5,290 nt of DNA, from NCBI GenBank assembly GCA_035626995.1, contig DASPMP010000135.1:1-5290 (forward strand), in the 5' to 3' direction. This stretch comes from DASPMP01 sp035626995 (lineage in GTDB: Bacteria; Gemmatimonadota; Gemmatimonadetes; Gemmatimonadales; Gemmatimonadaceae). The notes under the pieces are model-generated. The model was given only the letters and a program-made list of their open reading frames with translations, searched no databases and was not told where the DNA came from. Positions 1-5,290 of this stretch are shown in pieces; positions within the stretch are counted from its first letter, which is position 1; each line of letters begins with the position of its first letter. The position numbers were made by a program, and so were the translations under genes.

Positions 1-1557
1 GACGACCGTCCCGGTCAGGGTGCTCGGATTCGCGTTGATGGGCACCATGGGGATATCGCCCAGATCAACGGTCTGGCCGAGCGAAACGGGCACCTGGTAA
101 TACATCACACTGACGTAGCCAGTCGCGCTGAATTGAAGATCGGTGGGCGGTGTCTGCGGCATGGTCGTGAATTGACCATTTCCGTCGGTCGTGATGCCGG
201 TGCCCTGGTCGTTGACGGAGACACCAGACAACGCAGCGCCTGTTGCCGCGTCGATCACGGAACCGGTTGCGAGCCCTGACGTCGCGACACGAACATGGAC
301 GAGCGACGTGTCCTTCTTCCCATCGAGCTTCACGACAATGCGCGCATCGCCCGGACCGACACCCGTGACGACTCCCGATGCGCTCACTCGCGCAATGCCG
401 GAATTGTCCGATCCCCACGAGAAACCGGCCGCATCTGGAATCCGGTTGCCGCCGGCATCGAAGGCCGCTGCACTGTACAGGCGCGACTGACCCACAACAA
501 GCGTGTCAATCGGCGGCTGAACGACCACACTCGACGCGCGCGGGGCCACGACCTGGACGACACCAACCGCTGTCCGGTTGCCTGAGCTGGCAGTGATCAG
601 CACGCGTCCATTCCTCACGCCGTACACCATGCCCGTCGCGCTCACGGTGGCGAGAGAGCTATCGGACGTGTTCCAGCTTACCCCGGTCGTTGTCATGGCA
701 TTGCCATTCTCATCGACGACGACGGCTGCCAGCTGCAGGCTGTCCTCCCGGTGCACGTTCGCGGTTTCCGGGGTCATCATGAGCGTGAATGGCACCGCGG
801 TGACGTCGACGCGCACGGAATCGGCCACGTCGAGGAATGTCCGCGCCACGATGTACGTGCTCTTGTTTGAGCAGCGCGCGCGCACCATGCCGCTTGCATC
901 CACGGTGGCTACCGTCGTGTCGCGCGAGGTCCAGCCCACGCGGACGTTCGCCACGGGACCGGTGGCCGTGATTCCAGACGCTGTGAGCTGGGTCTGCGTT
1001 ATCGCGCCCGCCGTCGGCAGCCGGCTCAGGCAGCTCGTGCTTCCAGCAGCGCCCCCGGCCCAGTCGAGATTGAACTCAGTCACCAGCTGCGCTGGAAGGG
1101 TCACATCAGGGCTGAGACGAAGCACATCGATGCTCTCGACGTTCGCGTCAGGCGCGACATACTGAAGCACCGGCACCATCGGCGCATTGTCCCCTGGCTT
1201 GATGCGAATGTCCTCCATGGCCTTGAACACCAGCTCGTCGTTGGCATCGAAGGCCCGAACTTCCAGTGCAAATGTGGAACTGTCGCCCATCACGATGACG
1301 CGCGGAAATTCGAGGATCGCGCTGTCCCCGCGCACGTCGGAGTTCGCGAAGTTGCTGTCGGCGGCGCCCGGCCGCTTCAGCACGGCTTCGACGGCGGCAA
1401 TGCCGATGCGCGGTCCCCCTTCCGGTGCCATCGAGAAGACTGGGGTAATCGGGAGCCACGCGAGGCCGGAGGTCCGCAATCCCGTGCTCTTGTCAGCGCA
1501 CGAGAGGCTCAGGGCGGCCACGCCAGCGGCGGCGAGGAAACGCGCAAATCGAAACAT
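1..1557 (-). CDS. Putative exported or lipoprotein with Big_2-like (Ig-like) repeats and a carboxypeptidase-regulatory-like domain, C-terminus cut by window edge
   Basis: The reading frame is open from an ATG at 1557 to base 1 (519 codons, no stop), so the C-terminus lies outside the window. Residues 1-20 are a short basic start (MFRFAR) followed by a hydrophobic stretch ending in LSLSC. This looks like an export signal with a possible lipidated Cys20, although Ser at position -3 is not a classical lipobox. Residues 80-165 look like a beta-rich domain I do not recognise. About 183-424 are three Ig-like repeats of Big_2 style, each with a W-x-S-x(3-4)-x-A-x-V core followed by a G-x-V motif. 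About 427-505 resemble a carboxypeptidase-regulatory-like beta sandwich (GSVIDAATGAALSGVSV, then TDGNGQF), and a second copy may begin at STLTGTVV. Such architectures are common in surface proteins of Gemmatimonadota and relatives. The specific role is unknown; adhesion or envelope structure is a guess. There is no strong ribosome binding site, only a GGA very close to the ATG. Confidence 0.85.
   Translation of the reverse strand, partial: MFRFARFLAAAGVAALSLSCADKSTGLRTSGLAWLPITPVFSMAPEGGPRIGIAAVEAVLKRPGAADSNFANSDVRGDSAILEFPRVIVMGDSSTFALEVRAFDANDELVFKAMEDIRIKPGDNAPMVPVLQYVAPDANVESIDVLRLSPDVTLPAQLVTEFNLDWAGGAAGSTSCLSRLPTAGAITQTQLTASGITATGPVANVRVGWTSRDTTVATVDASGMVRARCSNKSTYIVARTFLDVADSVRVDVTAVPFTLMMTPETANVHREDSLQLAAVVVDENGNAMTTTGVSWNTSDSSLATVSATGMVYGVRNGRVLITASSGNRTAVGVVQVVAPRASSVVVQPPIDTLVVGQSRLYSAAAFDAGGNRIPDAAGFSWGSDNSGIARVSASGVVTGVGPGDARIVVKLDGKKDTSLVHVRVATSGLATGSVIDAATGAALSGVSVNDQGTGITTDGNGQFTTMPQTPPTDLQFSATGYVSVMYYQVPVSLGQTVDLGDIPMVPINANPSTLTGTVV
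286..1011 (-). repeat. Three tandem Big_2-like Ig repeats at the protein level, 86-residue period
   Basis: The core tryptophans are Trp209 (GWTSRDTTVATVDASGMV), Trp295 (SWNTSDSSLATVSATGMV) and Trp381 (SWGSDNSGIARVSASGVV). They are exactly 86 residues apart each time, which is 258 bases. The similarity is clear in protein but much weaker in DNA, so these are old, diverged domain duplications and not recent DNA repeats. The domain limits given are approximate: about residues 183-253, 256-337 and 341-424. Confidence 0.75.
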
Positions 1558-1654
1558 TTTTCCGGAGGGGGCGGGGGTCGAACAACTACATCTCCAGTGC
1601 TCACCAGCGACGATCCGAAGGGAGCGCTCGCAACCGTGTTAACTTCGCGTCAGA

Positions 1655-1670
1655 ACAGCGGTTACGCTGT
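1655..1670 (-). terminator. Small hairpin just after moeA, possible weak terminator
   Basis: A perfect 6-bp inverted repeat, ACAGCG-TAAC-CGCTGT on the minus strand, lies 8 bases after the moeA stop codon. It is followed by TCTGACG and not by a real T-tract, so it would be a weak intrinsic terminator at best. Its position at the end of the presumed operon, before the gap leading to the Big_2-like gene, is the main support. The rest of the 121-base gap (1558-1678) shows no promoter that I can defend. Confidence 0.35.
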
Positions 1671-1678
1671 GCGGTGAG

Positions 1679-2938
1679 TCACGCAGCCGGGGGATGTTCT
1701 ACGTACCCCCACTCGTCCCGAAGCAGCAGCGCCGCAACCATCTGGCCTGCTGCCACTTTCGGGGTCTCCGGGGGGATTACGAGGAGGGCGTCCGCCTGGG
1801 CCATCGACGACATCAGCCCCGATCCCTGCGGTCCCGTGAGGCGTGCGACCGGGCCGTCAGGGCCGTGCTCGAGTCGCGCCCGAAGGAAGTGTGTCAGCGG
1901 CGCTGCAATGCTGATCTCCTCGGCGAGAGTCACTGGAACCGGCCGCCGAAAGAGCAGGCGGTGGCCAAGCATCTTCCGGATGGCGGGTCGCGTGAAAAGC
2001 TCGAAGGTTACGAGCGTGGAGACAGGATTGCCCGGCAGCCCAAACCACGGCCGTCCCCGCAGGATGCCAAATCCAAGTGGCGCTCCCGGCCGGATCTTCA
2101 CTCGCCAGAACCTGTGTTCCGCCCCGAGCTCAGCGAGCACGATCCGGGTATGATCGAATTCGCCCACCGAGACACCACCGGTGGTGATGAGAAGATCACA
2201 CTCGGCGCCGGAGAGACGATGCCGAATTTCGTCAGGCGCATCGCCGACATGGCCCAGGGAGACCGGGATACCGCCGGCCTGCTCCACCGCGGCGGCCAGT
2301 GCATAGCTGTTCGACGTGACGATGCGCCTGCCGGCACGCACGTCGTCGAAGGCACCGATATCGACGAGCTCATCTCCCGATGCGAGAATGGCGACACGGG
2401 GCCGTCCGAACACCTGCACCTGTCCGTGGCCCAGGGATGCGATGAATCCGATGTTGCCCGGATGCAGGACGTCGCCAGCGTGCGCCGCGACGTCACCAGC
2501 CGCGATGTCTTCGCCACGAGGACGGATGTTGCGGCGCGCGTCACGCTCGGAGTGGATGGTAACGACGGCACTGCCGCCGTCCGTGTCCTCGACGCGAATG
2601 ACGGAATCCGCGCCGTGGGGCACCGGAGCACCGGTCATGATGCGCAATGCCGTTCCTGCCCGCAGCACGCTGCCACTTGGTGCCCCGGCAGCGATAGTTC
2701 CAGCCACTGGAAGCTGGACCGGAGACGCACGCATTGCATTCACGACATCCGCGGCGCGCACGGCATACCCATCCATCGACGCATTGTCCCACGGCGGCAG
2801 CTCGATCGGCGCGACGATATCGTCCGTCAGGATTCGGCCGAGCGCATGAGCCAGTTCCACGCGTTCCGACGGCATGGGGGACACCGCACGAAGGATCGCG
2901 GCGCACGCTTCCGAGACGCGCAGGGGTTCGTCGTTCAG
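1679..2938 (-). CDS. moeA: Molybdopterin molybdenumtransferase MoeA
   Basis: MoeA uses adenylylated molybdopterin and molybdate to form molybdenum cofactor in the cytoplasm. From the start chosen here the protein has 419 residues, close to the usual ~400-420. Family motifs appear in order: WDNASMDGYA (50-59), MTGAPVPHGAD (101-111), RPRGEDI (139-145), LASGDELV (185-192), TTGGVSVGEFD (252-262), RPGAPLGFG (283-291) and GLPGNPVST (300-308). A complete C-terminal domain follows, to about residue 410. I chose the CTG at 2938 because the residues it adds (LRVSEACAAILRAV) match the conserved first helix of MoeA (typically L-S-V-x-E-A). The CTG also has GGAGG 6 bases upstream and overlaps the dacB stop as CTGA. 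The nearest conventional start, GTG at 2884, has no visible ribosome binding site and would remove that helix (401 residues). The gene is probably translationally coupled to dacB. Confidence 0.95.
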   Translation of the reverse strand: MNDEPLRVSEACAAILRAVSPMPSERVELAHALGRILTDDIVAPIELPPWDNASMDGYAVRAADVVNAMRASPVQLPVAGTIAAGAPSGSVLRAGTALRIMTGAPVPHGADSVIRVEDTDGGSAVVTIHSERDARRNIRPRGEDIAAGDVAAHAGDVLHPGNIGFIASLGHGQVQVFGRPRVAILASGDELVDIGAFDDVRAGRRIVTSNSYALAAAVEQAGGIPVSLGHVGDAPDEIRHRLSGAECDLLITTGGVSVGEFDHTRIVLAELGAEHRFWRVKIRPGAPLGFGILRGRPWFGLPGNPVSTLVTFELFTRPAIRKMLGHRLLFRRPVPVTLAEEISIAAPLTHFLRARLEHGPDGPVARLTGPQGSGLMSSMAQADALLVIPPETPKVAAGQMVAALLLRDEWGYVEHPPAA

Positions 2939-4416
2939 TTCGCGCCTCCGGTATGGCGCAGCCGGGCCAGGCGCACGGCGATGGTGTCCTGGACGCGGGA
3001 GATGTATGCAGTCGGCACGAGATAGTTGTTCGCGAGTACGCTGTACAGCAGCACCCGGCCGCTGGCCGTGGTGACGTAGCCCGACAGCGACCGTACGTTG
3101 CTCAGCGTGCCGGTTTTGCCGCGGACATTGCCCTCGGCGGCAGTGCTGCGCATGCGTGTGCGCAGCGTGCCATCCACGCCGGCGACGGGAAACGCATCGT
3201 AGTAGGCCTGAAAGTGCTGGCCGCGACGCATGGCATCGAGCACCCGTACGAGCGTCTCCGGCGAAACCAGATCCTGACGCGACAGACCGCTCCCGTCCCA
3301 GACCAGAAAGCCATCAGGCTCGGCGCCCCACGCACGAAGGCGTTCGCCAAGCAACCGACGCCCGGCGCGAGCCGTGCCGCTATCCACACGCATGAGCGGG
3401 ACCGCTTTCAGCAACATCTCGCCGATCTGGTTTTGGGATGGTTTCAGGAACGCTGCCAGGATCTGCGAGAGGGGTGGCGACCGGAGCACAAACACGGTCT
3501 CGCCGCTGTCGGCGAGCGTCATGACACTGTCGTCGATGCGGATACCGCGATCGCCGAGGGCCTCGCGCAATGCTGCGAGATATGCCTGTGCCGGGTCCCG
3601 GTGGGTGACGATCACGCTAGCGCTGTCGCCCACGGGAATAGTGCCCGCGATGACCACGTCGCCTCGGACGGTGTCCTTCACGGCGGTAATGCGCGGAACG
3701 GAATCGGGCCCCGTACCACGCGCGATCGTCACGGCGCTTACTCGCAATGCAGGGAACGTTGCAGCGGGCGCTGTCGTGGCGCGTGCCGTGTCACCGGGCA
3801 GGGCTGCCGCCCGCACCATGACACGCGAAAATCCCTCGTTGAAGAGCAACTCATCCACGGCGGCGCCACTCGTCGTCGCCAGGTCGTCGTGCTCCCACGC
3901 CCAGCCAATGTTTGCATCGGGAAAGGCGTTGCCGTGCGCGACTAACCGCCCCCGAATGCGACGGATACCGCGCGCGGCGATCGAATCCGCCACCATTTCC
4001 AGTGGGATCATCGCGTCGCCTGCCATGTGGTCGCTTACGCTCGGGTCGCCGCGGCCAACGACGAGCAGGTCGCCCTCGAGCACCGCATCGCGCACGGCGC
4101 CGCGCGCGACGAACGGCGTCTCAAACCGGAAATCCGGCCCCAGGGCATCGAGTGCGAATGCCGCGGTAAGGATCTTCTGGTTCGAAGCAGGCACCATCAG
4201 CTTGCCCGCGTCATGGGAGTACAGGGTGTCGCCTGACTCGGGATCGACGATCAGGACCCCCCAGCGGGCAGATCGAGTCTCCGGCGCCTGCAGCAGGGAA
4301 TCGATGACGTAACGCAGGACCACGCGGTCGTCGCCAGAGGGTGTCGGTGCTACCACCGCACGAGTGCAGGCGGACGCGGTCAACAGCACCAACAAGCGCC
4401 AGCGCGCGCTGCACAT
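2935..4416 (-). CDS. dacB: PBP4-type D-alanyl-D-alanine carboxypeptidase/endopeptidase (class C low-molecular-weight penicillin-binding protein, peptidase S13)
   Basis: This family removes the terminal D-alanine from peptidoglycan stem peptides and cuts cross-links outside the cytoplasmic membrane. The protein has 493 residues (E. coli DacB has 477). All three active-site motifs are present: S78-N-Q-K81 (SxxK, nucleophile Ser78), S327-Q-N329 (SxN) and K434-T-G436 (KTG). The 246-residue stretch between SxxK and SxN is the large insertion typical of PBP4, including W-x-x-DDL near 174-179. The N-terminus (RWRLLVLLTASAC) is an export signal; Cys17 could be lipidated, but Ala at -3 makes the lipobox imperfect. 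The ATG has GGAG 8 bases upstream. The gene begins 31 bases after mobA and its stop overlaps the proposed moeA start, so it is probably co-transcribed with cofactor genes to which it has no known functional link. The enzyme appears intact. Whether carboxypeptidase or endopeptidase activity dominates cannot be read from sequence. Confidence 0.94.
   Translation of the reverse strand: MCSARWRLLVLLTASACTRAVVAPTPSGDDRVVLRYVIDSLLQAPETRSARWGVLIVDPESGDTLYSHDAGKLMVPASNQKILTAAFALDALGPDFRFETPFVARGAVRDAVLEGDLLVVGRGDPSVSDHMAGDAMIPLEMVADSIAARGIRRIRGRLVAHGNAFPDANIGWAWEHDDLATTSGAAVDELLFNEGFSRVMVRAAALPGDTARATTAPAATFPALRVSAVTIARGTGPDSVPRITAVKDTVRGDVVIAGTIPVGDSASVIVTHRDPAQAYLAALREALGDRGIRIDDSVMTLADSGETVFVLRSPPLSQILAAFLKPSQNQIGEMLLKAVPLMRVDSGTARAGRRLLGERLRAWGAEPDGFLVWDGSGLSRQDLVSPETLVRVLDAMRRGQHFQAYYDAFPVAGVDGTLRTRMRSTAAEGNVRGKTGTLSNVRSLSGYVTTASGRVLLYSVLANNYLVPTAYISRVQDTIAVRLARLRHTGGAN
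2945..2949 (-). promoter_or_regulatory. Ribosome binding site (GGAGG) for moeA at a CTG start
   Basis: GGAGG on the minus strand sits 6 bases before the CTG at 2938-2936, inside the last codons of dacB. It decides the moeA start: it is too far from the GTG at 2884 to serve it, and no comparable motif precedes that GTG. Confidence 0.65.
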
Positions 4417-4424
4417 CAGGAAGA

Positions 4425-4428
4425 CTCC
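4425..4428 (-). promoter_or_regulatory. Ribosome binding site (GGAG) for dacB
   Basis: GGAG on the minus strand lies 8 bases before the dacB ATG, within the 31-base gap after the mobA stop. It supports the ATG at 4416 and shows dacB has its own initiation site. No promoter or terminator is visible in that gap. Confidence 0.55.
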
Positions 4429-4447
4429 GCGAGAAAGTGCCGAGAAT

Positions 4448-5041
4448 CTACTGCGCCTGATCGGCGATGGCGCGTGCCCGGGCGAGATCTTCGGGAGTAT
4501 TTACGCTGAACAGGATCCGGCTCGGATCGCCGAAGCGCTCTACATCGGCAAAGGGTATCCGCTCGATGTCAGGAAGGCTGGCGAGGAAGCTTTTCGCGGA
4601 TCCACCACCTTTGGCGAGAAAAGCGTCCAGGTCCTCGAGCACGCGCTGGCTGTAGAAGGCGCAGAAGGGCTCGAGGCGCGCCGTCGTATCGCTCTCTGGA
4701 ACGACGGCTCGCGCGCGCGTCCTGATCGCACGGTCAAGGATGTCTTTGAACAACAGCTGGGAGACAAACGGCATGTCCCAAGCTCCGACAATGATATCGC
4801 TGCCCAGAGAAAGAGCTGCATGAACGCCAGCGAGCCCACCGGAACTGGGATATATATCTCTCGCTATCGTAGCACCATCAAGCCATGTATGCGCCATGTC
4901 GTCGTTGGCGGCGATTATCGTAACGGACGTAACCCCTTCGATGGCGCTGACCACACGGTCAAGCATTCTGACGCCTCCGACGTGCTCTAGTCCCTTGGGA
5001 CGTCCGCTCAGTCGTCGGCTTGTGCCCCCAGCCAGTACCAC
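4448..5041 (-). CDS. mobA: Molybdenum cofactor guanylyltransferase MobA
   Basis: MobA transfers GMP from GTP to Mo-molybdopterin, making the MGD cofactor required by formate dehydrogenases and other DMSO-reductase-family enzymes; it is cytoplasmic. The sequence shows the nucleotidyltransferase fold: the LAGGTSRRLSGRPKGL loop (3-18) with the conserved Lys16, SSGGLAGVHAAL (66-77), the metal-site motif AWDMPF (87-92), LEPFCAFY (123-130) and the C-terminal VNTPEDL (180-186). The length of 197 residues is normal. The start is uncertain. GTG at 5041 begins directly on the first beta strand and has no usable ribosome binding site. The frame stays open upstream, and a CTG at 5062 would give a natural N-terminus (THLPAGVVLAGG, 204 residues) overlapping the fdhE stop as CTGA. 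I give the GTG as the conservative choice. The nucleotide loop has Arg-Pro-Lys where many MobA proteins have x-Asp-Lys. Confidence 0.92.
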   Translation of the reverse strand: MVLAGGTSRRLSGRPKGLEHVGGVRMLDRVVSAIEGVTSVTIIAANDDMAHTWLDGATIARDIYPSSGGLAGVHAALSLGSDIIVGAWDMPFVSQLLFKDILDRAIRTRARAVVPESDTTARLEPFCAFYSQRVLEDLDAFLAKGGGSAKSFLASLPDIERIPFADVERFGDPSRILFSVNTPEDLARARAIADQAQ

Positions 5042-5058
5042 TCCGGCCGGGAGGTGTG

Positions 5059-5290
5059 TCAGAGGCGCAGCCCGCGTCGTTCGGCCGCGGAATCCAGGTC
5101 CGCGGTCAGGGCCCGCTCGATCATCGGCGCCAGCATTTCATCACCCCGCCGTTCCTTCAGGTATCTCGCGCACGCGTGACAGACCAAGAGTTCGTAGCCA
5201 AGGTCAACAGCGTCGACGCGCACGAAGGTCGGCCCGCGGGTCGCTTCGCAGCCGAGGCATCCATTCGTTGGCGCATGCCAATGGGTATCG
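5059..5290 (-). CDS. fdhE: FdhE-type formate dehydrogenase accessory protein, C-terminal part only
   Basis: Only the last 76 residues are in the window; the start lies beyond base 5290. The fragment holds two Cys-x-x-Cys pairs, CLGC and CHAC, 22 residues apart, set in THWH...GCLGCE and YELLVCHACARYLK. It ends in a helical tail, LTADLDSAAERRG. This matches the C-terminal metal-binding (rubredoxin-like) part of FdhE, where E. coli has TEWH...CSNCE, then CDDCGTYLK, then a similar helix. FdhE acts in the cytoplasm on formate dehydrogenase before export or assembly, and its cysteines bind iron. Its place directly upstream of mobA fits, since formate dehydrogenases carry bis-MGD. Another small zinc-ribbon protein is possible given the short fragment, but the match of spacing and context makes FdhE much the better reading. 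Confidence 0.8.
   Translation of the reverse strand, partial: DTHWHAPTNGCLGCEATRGPTFVRVDAVDLGYELLVCHACARYLKERRGDEMLAPMIERALTADLDSAAERRGLRL

Noticed and set aside
578..1165. Plus-strand open frame of 195 codons rich in Val, Thr, Ser and Ala
   Set aside because: It looks protein-like only because it mirrors the Big_2-like coding sequence, whose minus-strand frame is open for 519 codons with clear Ig repeats.
1558..1678. Promoter for the Big_2-like gene in the gap after moeA
   Set aside because: TTGCGA-like and TAGTTG-like strings can be found, but none form a pair with proper spacing, so a promoter cannot be placed.
1694..3025. Long plus-strand open frame (443 codons) antisense to moeA
   Set aside because: It lies opposite the clearly conserved moeA frame, its translation is rich in Arg and His with no recognisable domain, and long antisense frames are expected at this GC content.
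2734..3945. Plus-strand open frame of 403 codons spanning moeA and dacB in antisense
   Set aside because: Low-complexity Arg/His/Ala-rich translation opposite two well-supported genes; it crosses their junction without any sign of its own start signals.
4849..4858. AT-rich palindrome GATATATATC, resembling an operator or promoter element
   Set aside because: It lies inside mobA, encoding part of the conserved RDIYPSSGG segment, with no gene start nearby on either strand.
4780..4930. Local dip in GC and a few rare codons (ATA, AGA) in the middle of mobA
   Set aside because: The stretch is short and encodes conserved MobA motifs in frame, so it is better read as ordinary variation than as transferred DNA.

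Overview
The window is a GC-rich stretch of bacterial chromosome in which every supportable gene is on the minus strand. Read in the direction of transcription (high to low coordinates), the order is: the C-terminal end of an FdhE-type formate dehydrogenase accessory protein (right edge), mobA (molybdenum cofactor guanylyltransferase), a PBP4/DacB-type D-alanyl-D-alanine carboxypeptidase, moeA (molybdopterin molybdenumtransferase), and then, after a 121-base gap, a large putative exported protein with Big_2-like (bacterial Ig-like) repeats that runs off the left edge. No tRNA, rRNA, CRISPR array, insertion sequence or plus-strand gene can be supported.

The organism is probably an aerobic or facultative soil-type bacterium. 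The style of the Big_2-like protein and the high GC content suggest Gemmatimonadota or a neighbouring phylum. This is an inference from protein style; no marker gene is present to prove it.

The region from 5290 to 1679 looks like one operon. fdhE and mobA are separated by 17 bases or overlap by 4. mobA and dacB are 31 bases apart. dacB and moeA overlap by 4 bases if moeA starts at the CTG argued for here. Functionally, MoeA inserts molybdate into molybdopterin, MobA adds GMP to make the MGD form used by formate dehydrogenases and other DMSO-reductase-family enzymes, and FdhE helps mature formate dehydrogenase. The cluster therefore very likely supports a molybdenum- or tungsten-dependent formate dehydrogenase encoded beyond the right edge. 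The DacB-type peptidase has no known part in this pathway and is the odd member. The Big_2-like gene is probably a separate transcription unit, although only a weak hairpin separates it from moeA.

No convincing new system is visible. The points most worth a second look are the apparent non-AUG (CTG) start of moeA, placed in a CTGA overlap with a good ribosome binding site; a possible second CTGA start for mobA; and the cell-wall peptidase placed inside a cofactor operon.
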